A stretch of 64,000 nucleotides of DNA from Nitratireductor arenosus. GTDB taxonomy: Bacteria > Pseudomonadota > Alphaproteobacteria > Rhizobiales > Rhizobiaceae. Below the pieces are notes generated by a model that had not been told where the DNA came from, made no database searches, and saw only the letters and a list, made by a program, of their open reading frames with translations. The stretch spans positions 1,338,001-1,402,000 of the forward strand of contig NZ_WPHG01000001.1 in assembly GCF_009742725.1 (NCBI RefSeq). Reading direction: 5' to 3'. Positions 54,065 to 62,029 of the stretch are shown here, one piece after another. The position numbers and the translations under genes are program-made. Positions within the stretch are counted from its first letter, which is position 1. Each line of letters starts with the position of its first letter.

Positions 54065-54099
54065 AAAAAGGCCGGGTTGCGAAACCCGGCCTTTTTTGG
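54065..54099. terminator. Bidirectional terminator between nfuA and the L,D-transpeptidase gene
   Basis: A perfect GC-rich stem (GGCCGGGTT with AACCCGGCC, about 54070-54092) is flanked by AAAAA on the left and TTTTTT on the right. It can thus end transcription from both convergent genes. Confidence 0.88.
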
Positions 54100-54128
54100 A
54101 CGTCCGTGTTGCCTGGACGGTCCGCGGG

Positions 54129-54746
54129 CTATTTGACGATGACCTTGGCGCCGATGTCGGTCCGGTCGTAAAGATCGATCACGTCCTGATTGATCATACG
54201 GATGCAGCCCGACGACATCGCCCGGCCGATCGAGGCCCATTCCGGCGTGCCGTGCAGACGGTAGCCGGTGTCGCCGCGCTTGTTATGCAGGTAGAGCGCG
54301 CGCGCGCCGAGCGCATTGTTGAGGCCAGGCGGCATGCCGCCGGCATATTTGGCCAGTTCCGGCTGCCGCTTGATCATCGCCGCCGGCGGCGTCCACACCG
54401 GCCATTCCCGCTTGGCGGCGATGCGCGCCGTGCCGCTCCATTCGAAACCCTCGCGCCCGACGCCGATGCCGTAGCGCATCGCCTTGCCCTCGGGCATGAC
54501 GAAATAAAGGAACTTGTCCGAGGTATCGACGATGATCGTACCCGGCTTTTCCTTCGTGTCGTAGCGCACGATCTGGCGGTGATATTTGCGCGGGACCTTG
54601 CTGATCGGGATCGACGGCAGGCTGTAGCCGGCGTCGCGCTTCGATCCGTAGTCCGACGTGAACACCCGGAAGGACGTACTCGTACACCCGGCCAGGGCGA
54701 CGACCAATGCCAGCCCGGCGGCGGTTACAAATGATCTGATTGTCAT
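54129..54746 (-). CDS. L,D-transpeptidase (YkuD) lipoprotein
   Basis: Periplasmic cell-wall enzyme of 205 residues that makes 3-3 cross-links or attaches proteins to peptidoglycan. A lipoprotein signal ends in ALAG-C21. The YkuD domain spans about 65-203, with the catalytic H165 in YRLHGTPEWASIG and the nucleophile C181 in MSSGCIRM. The ATG at 54746 starts the signal peptide; an upstream in-frame TTG or ATG only adds a non-hydrophobic lead. The clear lipobox suggests anchoring in a membrane. The precise reaction is not predictable. Confidence 0.92.
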   Translation of the reverse strand: MTIRSFVTAAGLALVVALAGCTSTSFRVFTSDYGSKRDAGYSLPSIPISKVPRKYHRQIVRYDTKEKPGTIIVDTSDKFLYFVMPEGKAMRYGIGVGREGFEWSGTARIAAKREWPVWTPPAAMIKRQPELAKYAGGMPPGLNNALGARALYLHNKRGDTGYRLHGTPEWASIGRAMSSGCIRMINQDVIDLYDRTDIGAKVIVK

Positions 54747-55020
54747 GCTCACGATCCGCGCGTTCCCCACCATGCGCAATTGCGCCCGATTCAAGCCATG
54801 TTTATGCCACGTTCGTTAAACTGCTATCAAGCATGTTTGCCAAGTCGGGAAACGCGCCCGACCCGCCTTGAGAAGCATTTGTGTGCGCAATCATTGCATT
54901 TCGGCAACATTTTCACACGGTTGTGATAGAAAATTGCCGGTCGGCTTGTCCTGTCGGGAGTGAATGGTCCCCTACGCTTGGCCGGTTTGCGCGCCGGCAC
55001 GATCATGGCATTGTGCCGCC

Positions 55021-55521
55021 ATGCCGATCGTGACCCCCGTCCCATCCAACCCGCTGGCCGACGGCCGCCAGTCGCACAACGCGCTTCTCGTCAGGCGCGG
55101 CGTGCAACGCATGCTCGCCCAGATGAGCGCGCATGTCCTGCCCGAATTGTCGTTGGCCAGCGGCCGCCGGGCCGATCTGGTAGCGATAATGCGCAATGGC
55201 GAATTCTGGATTATCGAGATCAAATCATCGGTGGAGGATTTCCGGGTCGACCGCAAATGGCCGGACTATCGGGCCCATTCCGACCGGTTCTTCTTCGCCA
55301 CCCATCCCGAGGTGCCGGCGTCGATCTTTCCGCCCGAATGCGGTTTCATCCTCGCCGATGGCTATGGCGCCGAAATCCTGCGCGAGGCACCCGAGCATCG
55401 GCTGGCGCCGGCGACCCGCCGCGCGCTGATGCTGCGTTTCGCGCGCGCCGGCGCGGCGCGGCTGACCAATGCCGAACTGGCCGGGCTGAGCGTGCCCGTG
55501 CTCGACGGCGAAAGCGATTAG
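55021..55521 (+). CDS. mmcB: MmcB family DNA repair protein (putative endonuclease)
   Basis: Protein of 166 residues of the MmcB family, a PD-(D/E)xK-like putative nuclease of the alphaproteobacterial DNA damage response. The core has RRADLVAIMRNGEFWIIEIK, giving the D-x(n)-E-x-K catalytic pattern, then SSVEDFRVDRKWPDYRAHSDRFFFA and the CGFILADGYGAEILRE stretch. ATG 55021 gives the family start MPIVTP; ATG 54964 has GGGAG upstream and is an alternative. No LexA box was recognised in the 274 bases upstream. Confidence 0.87.
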   Translation: MPIVTPVPSNPLADGRQSHNALLVRRGVQRMLAQMSAHVLPELSLASGRRADLVAIMRNGEFWIIEIKSSVEDFRVDRKWPDYRAHSDRFFFATHPEVPASIFPPECGFILADGYGAEILREAPEHRLAPATRRALMLRFARAGAARLTNAELAGLSVPVLDGESD

Positions 55522-55568
55522 CGGATGACGGGGGTGAATGGCCGGGCCAGCGGGCGGCCCGGTTCTCT

Positions 55569-55982
55569 TCATGCCTTCTTGCCGCCATGTCTGGTCGCGC
55601 CTGTGGAAGCGTTTTTCTTCAATTTGGTCCAGTTATAGTCGATGGCCGCGCGCACCAGTGCCGTCAGCGCGGGCGCATCGATGCTGTCGCCCTCGAAAAG
55701 GTCGATCGCCCGCCTTGCATTGCCTTCCAGCCCCGCATTGAAAAGCGCGTCGGGATCCGGCAGGCCGGCCCCGTGGGCGAAGGTCAGCTTGACCTTGTTC
55801 TTGTGAGCGTTACCGACCGCGATCAGCCCGTCGCGCGACCAGGTCGGGCTGCCCATCCACTTCCATTCCTCGACGATCTCCGGGTCGGCCTCCAGAATGG
55901 CTTTGCGGATTTCGGCCAATGTCCTGCCACGCCAGTCGGCGAGGTCCGCGATCATCCGGTCGATACGTTGCGATGGGTTCAT
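55569..55982 (-). CDS. DUF1801 family protein
   Basis: A 137-residue protein of the DUF1801 (YdhG-like) family, function unknown. Family features are IEEWKWMGSPTWSRDGLIAVGNAHKNKVKLTFAHGA-type stretch (residues about 37-73), DPDALFNAGLEGNARRAIDLF and a basic tail ending HGGKKA. The ATG at 55982 gives the usual MNPSQRIDRMIADL. It is the last of four minus-strand genes from arsR down, but a 118-base gap separates it from the small membrane protein gene. Confidence 0.83.
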   Translation of the reverse strand: MNPSQRIDRMIADLADWRGRTLAEIRKAILEADPEIVEEWKWMGSPTWSRDGLIAVGNAHKNKVKLTFAHGAGLPDPDALFNAGLEGNARRAIDLFEGDSIDAPALTALVRAAIDYNWTKLKKNASTGATRHGGKKA

Positions 55983-56100
55983 TGGATAATCGTACCTCGA
56001 AGTTCCGTTGCGGACCTGTCGCCTGATATTCAGTCGCCCGACCGCCTCGCGGATGGACCGGGCGTATGCGACATCGCGCTGCCAGCCGGGCCCGTCGCGT

Positions 56101-56322
56101 TCACGCCGCGCCACGCCTGCCGCGCCATTTGGCGGCGTAGGGCAGCACGAACATATACAATCCGGTCGGCAGCAGCAGGAAGAGCGGAACCAGCACCAAC
56201 AGGTACACCCAGAAGGCCGGCTCCTGCCCGCCGCTCATGGCGTATATGTTGACGAGGAAGCCTGCTGTAAAGGCGATCGACAACCAGCGGTGCAATTGTC
56301 TGATCCATATGCTCCAGGCCAA
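56101..56322 (-). CDS. Small two-helix membrane protein
   Basis: A 73-residue protein with two hydrophobic helices (about 12-30 and 37-60) and a basic C-terminus (KWRGRRGAA). The start MAWSIWIRQLHRWLS is preceded by AAGGAGG, a very strong ribosome-binding site, which supports it as a real gene. The family is not one I can name; similar short proteins occur in proteobacteria. It lies 48 bases after the SRPBCC gene and may belong to that operon. Confidence 0.7.
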   Translation of the reverse strand: MAWSIWIRQLHRWLSIAFTAGFLVNIYAMSGGQEPAFWVYLLVLVPLFLLLPTGLYMFVLPYAAKWRGRRGAA

Positions 56323-56370
56323 GGAAACCTCCTTTTTGAAGATGTACGCTAGCGGGCCGGTCGGCGGTTT

Positions 56371-56781
56371 TCAGTCGAGCCCTTCCAGCACCCGTTCAAG
56401 ATTGGCCAGAAACCGCGGCCACCCCGCCTTGGCGCCTCGATAGTAGGATTGCTGCTCGGGCCGAAAGCCGGTTTGCTCCATACGCAGCCGTGTGCCGACC
56501 GATGTCGGTGTGAGGCTCCAGGTGACGATACTCGTAAGATCCTTGGTGTCCCAGGTGTAGGACAGCGTCCGGTTGGGCTCGATAGCTTCAACCTGGCAGG
56601 CGACGGCGCCCCAGTCGGCGCGCAGACCGAAGCGGTGGCCCAGGACAGGCGAGAAATCGTTTGTCATCAGCCACTCGGCGATCAGGTGCGGCTGGGTCAG
56701 CGCGCGCCAGATCTTTTCGGGCGGATGCGGCATCTCGCGCTCGACGACGATGCTTTGCGTGCCCGTCGCGGTGTCGCTCAT
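56371..56781 (-). CDS. SRPBCC (AHA1-like) domain protein
   Basis: START/SRPBCC-fold protein of the AHSA1 type, 136 residues. The N-terminus VVEREMPHPPEKIWRALTQPHLIAEWLM is the standard opening, followed by FGLRADWGAVACQVEAIEPNRTLSYTW and the C-terminal helix GWPRFLANLERVLEGLD. It binds a hydrophobic ligand in a cavity; the ligand is unknown. Its ATG overlaps the stop of the arsR-type gene (ATGA). This ArsR-plus-SRPBCC pair is widespread, and the ArsR protein presumably controls it. Confidence 0.87.
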   Translation of the reverse strand: MSDTATGTQSIVVEREMPHPPEKIWRALTQPHLIAEWLMTNDFSPVLGHRFGLRADWGAVACQVEAIEPNRTLSYTWDTKDLTSIVTWSLTPTSVGTRLRMEQTGFRPEQQSYYRGAKAGWPRFLANLERVLEGLD

Positions 56782-57101
56782 TGGTCCATCCTTTCGAGCA
56801 GATCTTCGAGGTCGTCGAACCGGCTTTGCCAGAAGCCGGCCATCTGCTGTGTCCAGTCGACGAGCGGGGCAAGCGCGCCAAGCTGCGCGCTATAATGCGT
56901 CTGGCGACCCTCGTGGCGATCGCGCACCATCCCTGCCCGCCGTAGAACGCCCAGATGTTTCGAGACGGCCGGTTGCGAGACTCCTGCCCGAGCCGTCAGG
57001 GTTTTGACCGTCTGCTCCCCGTCGCGGCACAGCCGCTCGAAAATCGCCCGACGGGTCGGATCGGCGAGCGTCTTGAAAAGAATCTCGTACGGCTGTGGCA
57101 T
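56778..57101 (-). CDS. ArsR-family transcriptional regulator
   Basis: Winged-helix repressor of 107 residues. The HTH reads TVKTLTARAGVSQPAVSKHLGVL, preceded by FKTLADPTRRAIFERLCRDGEQ and followed by the wing VRDRHEGRQTHYSAQ. It has no ArsR-type Cys cluster (ELCVCDL), so it is not a metal sensor of that kind. The end has QSRFDDLEDLLERMDQ, a coiled segment typical of ArsR partners of SRPBCC genes. ATG 57101 is used; 57137 would add 12 residues. It overlaps the SRPBCC gene by ATGA. Confidence 0.88.
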   Translation of the reverse strand: MPQPYEILFKTLADPTRRAIFERLCRDGEQTVKTLTARAGVSQPAVSKHLGVLRRAGMVRDRHEGRQTHYSAQLGALAPLVDWTQQMAGFWQSRFDDLEDLLERMDQ

Positions 57102-57355
57102 TTCAATTGATAACTCATTGGCTATTGATCGCATCAATAACTATCGGGCTATGCGCTTGTCAAGCCGGAGCTTTTGGCGGCATTATCCTGGAACAGGGGC
57201 ATTGAATCTATCATGCTTCGCTGTTTATGCGTCGCGTATCGCCGGTATCGGGTGCGAATGGTCGTGGCGAAACGTTTCGTGGTGCGGGGGCGCAACGCCT
57301 TCGCCGTCAACCCCGCTCGACAGGGCGCGCCGGCCCTACGGACGACCGGCCGGCA

Positions 57356-58987
57356 TCATCGCCGCGATCGGCGGTACGGAACCGTTATCGTGACCGAAAA
57401 CCCGGCCTCGCCATAGCTGCGCTCGACGCGGCCGCCGAGTTCACCGATAATGTTGGCGTCGATAAGGCGGCTGCCGAAGCCGCGGGTTTCCGGTTCGTGG
57501 ACGGCACTTTCCGTCTGTTCGGCCCATATCAGGCGCAGCAACCGGCTGCGGGGCGGTCCTTCGACGCGCCATGTCACTTTCAGCCGCCCTTGCCGTTCCG
57601 CCCCCGAGCCATATTTGAGCGTGTTGGTCGCCAGCTCGTGGAAGGTGAGCGCGAAGGCTTGGCTCTGTTTTTCGTCGAGCTCGACGGCCGGGCCGGCGAC
57701 ACGATCCTCTCCCAGCGCCTCGCCGAACACCTGGTCGAGTTCGGTACACAGCAATTCGCGCAGATCCGCCTTTTGCCAGCGCGAGCGCGTCAGCATGTCC
57801 TGGGCATTGGCCATGGCCTGCAGGCGGGCGGTGAAGGAGTCCGAAAACTCCTCCACCGAGGCCGCCCGCGCGCCGGTCTGGCGCGCCATGGCCAGGATGC
57901 GGGCGATCGCGTTCTTCAGGCGATGCTTCATCTCCTGGAGGATCAGCTCCTTTTCCTTAACCGCTTGCTCGGAAAGCGCATGAAGCGCGTGCGCGTTTTC
58001 GACCGCCCTGATCTGCCAGCGGGCCGAGGCGGCGATCGCGGCGGCCAGAAGCAGCGAGATCGCGCCGACGATGAAGGTGTAAAAATTGGTCCGGCCGCGC
58101 AGGAAGCCGGGACTCTCGTGCATTCTCAGTGTCCATTGCCGGCCGGCGACCTCGATCGAGCGGCTGATCATGTACTGGGCGGACGTCTCGTCGCTGCCGA
58201 AAGCCTTCGAGCGATAGAGAGACCGGGCGTCGTCGCCGGTCGTGTCGGTCGTCTCGACCTCGACCGGCAGTTGGTAACTCGTGTTGAACGCGGCCACGTG
58301 CAGGTCCCCGGCCCGGAACGGCGCGTAGACGAAGCCGGCATGGTCGTCGCGCGGGCCCGCGCCCTGCGCGGCTTTCGCCGGCAGGGGTAGGTAGACCAGG
58401 AACCCGGCCTGCTTCTGGTTGGTGATTTCCTGCACCAGTTCCACCGGTGCGCTGGCGCGCGGCTTGCCGCTGGCCATGGCGCGCTCCATCGCGTCGCGTC
58501 GCGTGGTCTCGGCATACATATCGTAGCCGAGAGCTTCGCGGTTGCGCGCGTCCTGCGGTTCCAGCAGGATGATCGGCGCGCGCAGCTTTTGGTCGGTCTC
58601 GGGCCTTACGACGCGGGCAAGGCCGTAATTGCGCTCGATCTCTCGGGCGATCTCGACATCGTCGGCCGGCGTGGCCAATCGTGCGAAGCCGATGCCGTGG
58701 ATACCGTCGAACTCGCCGTCGAGATCGAGCCCGTTGACGAACCGGGCGAATGCCCGCTGGGTGACCTTGCCCCCATTTGCCTCGAAGAACGACATTGTTG
58801 CGACCAGAAGGGCGATATGCTGATTAACGCGGTTGCTGATGCGGTCGACCGCCTCGTTGGCGATGACCTCGAAACGGGCGCGGTTGGCCGCTTCCTCGGT
58901 CCGGTAGACTGCGGAGGCGACGCCGGCTCCGACCAGGGTGACCAGGAGAAAGGCGATTAATGGCAGGTATCGTTTCACGTAATGCAT
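57356..58987 (-). CDS. CHASE-domain HWE-family sensor histidine kinase
   Basis: Membrane kinase of 543 residues. TM1 is at about 7-28, a periplasmic CHASE domain at about 60-295 (FFEANGGKVTQRAFARFV, HGIGFARLATPADD, GFLVYLPLPA), and TM2 at about 302-322. The HWE-type dimerisation and ATPase region has H354 in QEMKHRLKN and the N-box FHELATNTLKYG; RLIWAEQ stands where HWE kinases show WxE. The end GFGSRLIDANIIGELGGRVERSY is typical of the group. HWE/HisKA_2 kinases often feed PhyR. It is divergent from csbD, which has an EcfG promoter, so a role in the general stress response is likely. Confidence 0.88.
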   Translation of the reverse strand: MHYVKRYLPLIAFLLVTLVGAGVASAVYRTEEAANRARFEVIANEAVDRISNRVNQHIALLVATMSFFEANGGKVTQRAFARFVNGLDLDGEFDGIHGIGFARLATPADDVEIAREIERNYGLARVVRPETDQKLRAPIILLEPQDARNREALGYDMYAETTRRDAMERAMASGKPRASAPVELVQEITNQKQAGFLVYLPLPAKAAQGAGPRDDHAGFVYAPFRAGDLHVAAFNTSYQLPVEVETTDTTGDDARSLYRSKAFGSDETSAQYMISRSIEVAGRQWTLRMHESPGFLRGRTNFYTFIVGAISLLLAAAIAASARWQIRAVENAHALHALSEQAVKEKELILQEMKHRLKNAIARILAMARQTGARAASVEEFSDSFTARLQAMANAQDMLTRSRWQKADLRELLCTELDQVFGEALGEDRVAGPAVELDEKQSQAFALTFHELATNTLKYGSGAERQGRLKVTWRVEGPPRSRLLRLIWAEQTESAVHEPETRGFGSRLIDANIIGELGGRVERSYGEAGFSVTITVPYRRSRR

Positions 58988-59135
58988 CCGCGTTCGCAGC
59001 CGGTGAGTGTTAGCATCGTTACAGGCCGCTGCAACGGCTTGATTCTTGTCGGGTCCCTGCCGGTCCCTTCATGCGCGCCGAACGCGGCGTTTTTCGGCCA
59101 CGCTGTTCTGGCCAGTCCATTTCGACGTCGGCGGT

Positions 59136-59160
59136 GGAACCGCGTCGCCCGCCGGGCGTT
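59136..59160 (+). promoter_or_regulatory. EcfG-type promoter of csbD
   Basis: GGAAC (59136-59140), 16-base spacer, CGTT (59157-59160): an exact match to the general stress sigma factor EcfG consensus. It ends 51 bases before the csbD ATG. Confidence 0.8.
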
Positions 59161-59211
59161 TTAAGGACGACGATCACACGGTCGATTGTCAAACGAAAAA
59201 AGGAGACTGGC

Positions 59212-59409
59212 ATGAACTGGAATCAGGTTGAAGGAAACTGGGAGCAATTCAAGGGCAAGGTGCAGGAACAGTGGGGCAAACTGACCGGCGACGACCTTGA
59301 TGTAGTGGCGGGAAACCGCAAGCAGCTCGCCGGTAAGCTGCAGGAACGTTACGGCAAGGCCGAGGCAGAGGCCGAACGCGAAATCGATGATTGGCTGGGT
59401 CGCCACTGA
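59212..59409 (+). CDS. CsbD family stress protein
   Basis: A 65-residue hydrophilic protein of the CsbD family, commonly induced under general stress; molecular function unknown. The sequence is typical: MNWNQVEGNWEQFKGKVQEQ, WGKLTGDDLDVVAGNRKQL, then an acidic helix ending DDWLGRH. AAGGAG lies 6 bases before the ATG. It has its own EcfG promoter and its own terminator, so it is a single-gene unit of the regulon. Confidence 0.93.
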   Translation: MNWNQVEGNWEQFKGKVQEQWGKLTGDDLDVVAGNRKQLAGKLQERYGKAEAEAEREIDDWLGRH

Positions 59410-59455
59410 CCGGGCACCGCCACCGGACGCACGCGGGCGTTTCGGTTGCTCAGGA

Positions 59456-59481
59456 GCGGACCCGGTCGGGTCCGCTTTTTT
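59456..59481 (+). terminator. Rho-independent terminator of csbD
   Basis: GCGGACCC (59456-59463) and GGGTCCGC (59468-59475) form a perfect stem with a 4-base loop, followed by six T (59476-59481). It lies 46 bases after the csbD stop. Confidence 0.9.
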
Positions 59482-59533
59482 GCGCGCGGAATCCCGTCGG
59501 CGACCGTGGTCCGCCACGTTCGCGCCCATCGCT

Positions 59534-60553
59534 TCAATGGTTCGCATGTAGCGGAAAGGTCAGCGTGTAGGAAATGATGCCTTCCACATCGCCGTAGCGC
59601 GCCGTTCCGTCGAGCGCGGACGGGGCAATGCGATTGAGGACGGCGCTGCCGAAGGCATCCTGTTCCTCTTCGTTGTCGGATTGGATGTCTTGCAAATTCC
59701 GAAGCTCTCGCCAGTCGATCGATGCCGTTTCGACACCGGCCTTGTCGGTGACCGTGCATTCGAGCTGGATACGCGGCGTACCGCCATTCAGCCGGGACGC
59801 CGCCAGAGCGTTGACGATCAACTCGTGCAGGGCCAGGCCGACATGAACCGTCTCGTTCGGCGACAGATTCGGATTGTCGCCGCTGAGATGCATTGCCTTG
59901 GCGACGTCGCGAAAATACTTGGCGCCCTGCTGATGGGCCAGATCGCGGAACTTGGCGCCACGCCAGCTCGAATCGGTGATCAGGTCCTGCGATTTCGACA
60001 GCGAGTGCAGCCGGCCGTAGAAATTGGGCAGGAAACTGGCGAGCGACCCGGACGAGCGCGCCGTCTGCGAGGCGATGCTCTGGATGATCGCCATCAGGTT
60101 CTTCGATCGGTGGCTGACCTCGCGCAACAGGCTTTTCAGCACTTTTTCGCGCCGGCGTTCCTCAGTCAGCTCCGTCACGGTTGTCAGGATCGCGATATCC
60201 GCGCCGTCAGGATAGGATTCGATGAAAAACTCGAAAAAGCGCCCGTCCGCCCTTTCGGCGTGGACGCGCTCTGCATTGCCGCTGTTGCGTACCCTGGCTT
60301 TGGCCTCGTCGAGACGCCCGGCGAACTCGGCGCCGTAAATGTCGACGTCCCGCGGTTCTGACCGGTCGGGCAAAGCCCAGCTATCGGGAAGATTGGTAAT
60401 GAAGACATACCGACCGCGCGCATCCTGCAGGGTCAGGCAGACGCCCGAACGCAGAAGCGCGGTGACCAGATGTCCCTGGAATTTCTGGCCATCCTGATCC
60501 GGCCGTTCCCAGTTCCGGCCCGTTTCGTCGGTCTCTTTTCTATTCAACGCCAT
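59534..60553 (-). CDS. Soluble PAS-HisKA_2/HWE sensor histidine kinase
   Basis: Cytoplasmic histidine kinase of 339 residues with no membrane helix. A PAS domain spans about 30-130 (TLQDARGRYVFITNLPDSWALPD), followed by the dimerisation motif with H148 in LLREVSHRSKNLMAIIQSIASQ, the usual look of kinases that phosphorylate PhyR. The ATPase domain has GLALHELIVNALAA as N-box; the rest is divergent. It is preceded by the DUF1328 gene (55 bases), probably in one transcript from an EcfG promoter, which would place a PhyR-activating kinase under its own regulon. Confidence 0.87.
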   Translation of the reverse strand: MALNRKETDETGRNWERPDQDGQKFQGHLVTALLRSGVCLTLQDARGRYVFITNLPDSWALPDRSEPRDVDIYGAEFAGRLDEAKARVRNSGNAERVHAERADGRFFEFFIESYPDGADIAILTTVTELTEERRREKVLKSLLREVSHRSKNLMAIIQSIASQTARSSGSLASFLPNFYGRLHSLSKSQDLITDSSWRGAKFRDLAHQQGAKYFRDVAKAMHLSGDNPNLSPNETVHVGLALHELIVNALAASRLNGGTPRIQLECTVTDKAGVETASIDWRELRNLQDIQSDNEEEQDAFGSAVLNRIAPSALDGTARYGDVEGIISYTLTFPLHANH

Positions 60554-60564
60554 TCCCCGCAGAC

Positions 60565-60593
60565 GGTCCGGCCACCCATGTCGCGGCCGGACC
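60565..60593. other. Hairpin between DUF1328 gene and kinase gene
   Basis: GGTCCGGCC (60565-60573) and GGCCGGACC (60585-60593) form a perfect 9-bp stem with an 11-base loop. There is no T-run on the minus strand, so it is more likely an attenuating or mRNA-stabilising hairpin than a full terminator. Confidence 0.5.
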
Positions 60594-60608
60594 GGTTTCG
60601 GATCGGTC

Positions 60609-60773
60609 TCATGTCCGCCTAATGAAGCTCGCTACCAATGAAATAACCAGCAAGATCAGGAACAGATAGAACAAAATCTGCGCGATTCCCGTTGCGGCAC
60701 CAGCGATGCCCCCGAAACCGAGGACGCCGGCGATGATAGCGATCACGAGAAAGACCAGGGCATAATAAAGCAT
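60609..60773 (-). CDS. DUF1328 small membrane protein
   Basis: A 54-residue protein of the DUF1328 family, with two hydrophobic helices and a glycine-rich turn ([20 protein letters not shown], then [20 protein letters not shown]) and a basic end SFIRRT. The ATG at 60773 has GAAGGAG 7 bases upstream. An exact EcfG promoter ends 31 bases before the start. Members of this family are often stress-induced in rhizobia; their function is unknown. It is short enough to be missed by gene callers. Confidence 0.92.
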   Translation of the reverse strand: MLYYALVFLVIAIIAGVLGFGGIAGAATGIAQILFYLFLILLVISLVASFIRRT

Positions 60774-60804
60774 AGACGTTCTCCTTCGAATTGGCCGGAG
60801 AAGA

Positions 60805-60829
60805 AACGGCTCTGGTCGCGTTATGTTCC
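60805..60829 (-). promoter_or_regulatory. EcfG-type promoter of DUF1328 gene and kinase
   Basis: On the minus strand GGAAC (complement of 60825-60829), 16-base spacer, CGTT (complement of 60805-60808): an exact EcfG consensus, 31 bases before the DUF1328 start. Confidence 0.8.
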
Positions 60830-60875
60830 GCTGAACGCGTTGAAATTATTGTCAACCTGGCTCACGAAGTCGCTA

Positions 60876-61670
60876 TCACGCGGCGGCTTCGGCATTTTCG
60901 TTGAAAAACAGCGCCTGGCTGATCAGTGCCTTGAGCATCTGCGGATTGAAGGGCTTTGTCATCAAAAAGGCCGGTTCCGGTCGCTCGCCGGTCAAAAGGC
61001 GCTCGGGAAAGGCGGTGATGAAAATCACCGGCACGCTCGCCGTCTTCAGGATGTCGTTGACGGCGTCGATGCCGGAGCTGCCATCGGCGAGCTGGATGTC
61101 GGCAAGCACCATTTTGGGATTGCTGCTGCGGTAGAGCGTAACCGCCTCGCCATGGGTGCGCGCGATGCCCGTCACCGTGTGACCGAGCTCTTCGACGATC
61201 TGCTCGATATCCATCGCGATCAGCGGTTCGTCCTCGATGATCATGATCTCAGTCGCCATCTGGCGCGAGATCTCGGTGGCGGCGGCTTCGAGCAGGACGC
61301 CAATCTCGGCTTCGTCGAGATCGAGTATCTCGGCCGTCTCGGAGGTTTTGAACCCCTCGACCGCCACCAGGAGATATGCTTGGCGCGCCACCGGCGGAAT
61401 CGTGGCCAGGTTGGACGCGGCGCGCTGCTCCCAGGCGAACGGCGACTGCGGCGGTGCTATCTCCACCGTGGTGGAACCGAAAACGGTTGAAAAGAGTTTA
61501 TAAAGGGCAACCCGGTCGCTTGAGGTGTCGGGGAAGGCGGACACATCCGCGATCAAGGCTTCGAGCACGGCAGCGACATAGGCATCGCCCGAGGTCTGCG
61601 AGCCCGTTACCGCGCGCGCGTAACGCCGCAGCAGTGGCAGGTGGGGGGCGATGCGGGTTGAAAGCGACAT
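60876..61670 (-). CDS. phyR: Anti-anti-sigma response regulator PhyR
   Basis: Master switch of the alphaproteobacterial general stress response, 264 residues. The N-terminal sigma-factor-like domain (about 1-130, IAPHLPLLRRYARAVTGSQ; FKTSETAEILDLDEAEI) mimics EcfG to bind NepR. The C-terminal receiver (about 140-258) has the acidic pair E146-D147 in IIEDEPLIAM, phospho-acceptor D191 in VLADIQLADG, and K239 in LMTKPFNP. Once phosphorylated by an HWE/HisKA_2 kinase it sequesters NepR and frees EcfG. An exact EcfG promoter precedes it, giving positive feedback. It is divergent from nepR-ecfG. Confidence 0.96.
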   Translation of the reverse strand: MSLSTRIAPHLPLLRRYARAVTGSQTSGDAYVAAVLEALIADVSAFPDTSSDRVALYKLFSTVFGSTTVEIAPPQSPFAWEQRAASNLATIPPVARQAYLLVAVEGFKTSETAEILDLDEAEIGVLLEAAATEISRQMATEIMIIEDEPLIAMDIEQIVEELGHTVTGIARTHGEAVTLYRSSNPKMVLADIQLADGSSGIDAVNDILKTASVPVIFITAFPERLLTGERPEPAFLMTKPFNPQMLKALISQALFFNENAEAAA

Positions 61671-61722
61671 CGTGACGGGTCTCCCTTGTCATGACATTGG
61701 TTGGGCGTTCAAAGTGCTGGTC

Positions 61723-61747
61723 AACGCATGATGAACAAAAAAGTTCC
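61723..61747 (-). promoter_or_regulatory. EcfG-type promoter of phyR
   Basis: On the minus strand GGAAC (complement of 61743-61747), 16-base spacer, CGTT (complement of 61723-61726): exact EcfG consensus, 52 bases before the phyR start. Confidence 0.82.
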
Positions 61748-61754
61748 CGGTAAT

Positions 61755-61779
61755 GGAACTTTTTGTCGGCTTTTGCATT
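61755..61779 (+). promoter_or_regulatory. EcfG-type promoter of nepR-ecfG (one mismatch)
   Basis: GGAAC (61755-61759), 16-base spacer, CATT (61776-61779): the -10 differs from CGTT by one base. It ends 52 bases before the nepR start. It lies back to back with the phyR promoter; the two GGAAC elements are only 7 bases apart. Confidence 0.65.
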
Positions 61780-61831
61780 TTAGATCGAACCAGGGCTTGG
61801 GAAACCGTCGAAAATGAAGGAAAGAAAAAAG

Positions 61832-62029
61832 ATGCCGGCAATCGATCCAGTGCAAGCCGATTTTGCCGGATCGTCTGAAACGGGCGGTCGCATATCGTTG
61901 AAATTGCGTGAACTTTACGACTCCATCAAGGAGGAGACGGTCCCCGATCGGTTCCTCGACCTACTTGAGAAACTGGACGAGGCCGAAAAATCGGCTTCCA
62001 CCCCGATGGGAAGAAAGGACCGCAGATGA
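61832..62029 (+). CDS. nepR: Anti-sigma factor NepR
   Basis: Small anti-sigma factor that holds EcfG inactive until phosphorylated PhyR displaces it, 65 residues. The conserved core is ISLKLRELYDSIKEETVPDR followed by FLDLLEKLDEAE, the two helices that contact EcfG or PhyR. The start ATG 61832 has AAGGAAAG upstream; ATG 61814 (MKERKK) is an alternative. The stop overlaps the ecfG start (ATGA), ensuring matched synthesis of the sigma/anti-sigma pair. Confidence 0.95.
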   Translation: MPAIDPVQADFAGSSETGGRISLKLRELYDSIKEETVPDRFLDLLEKLDEAEKSASTPMGRKDRR

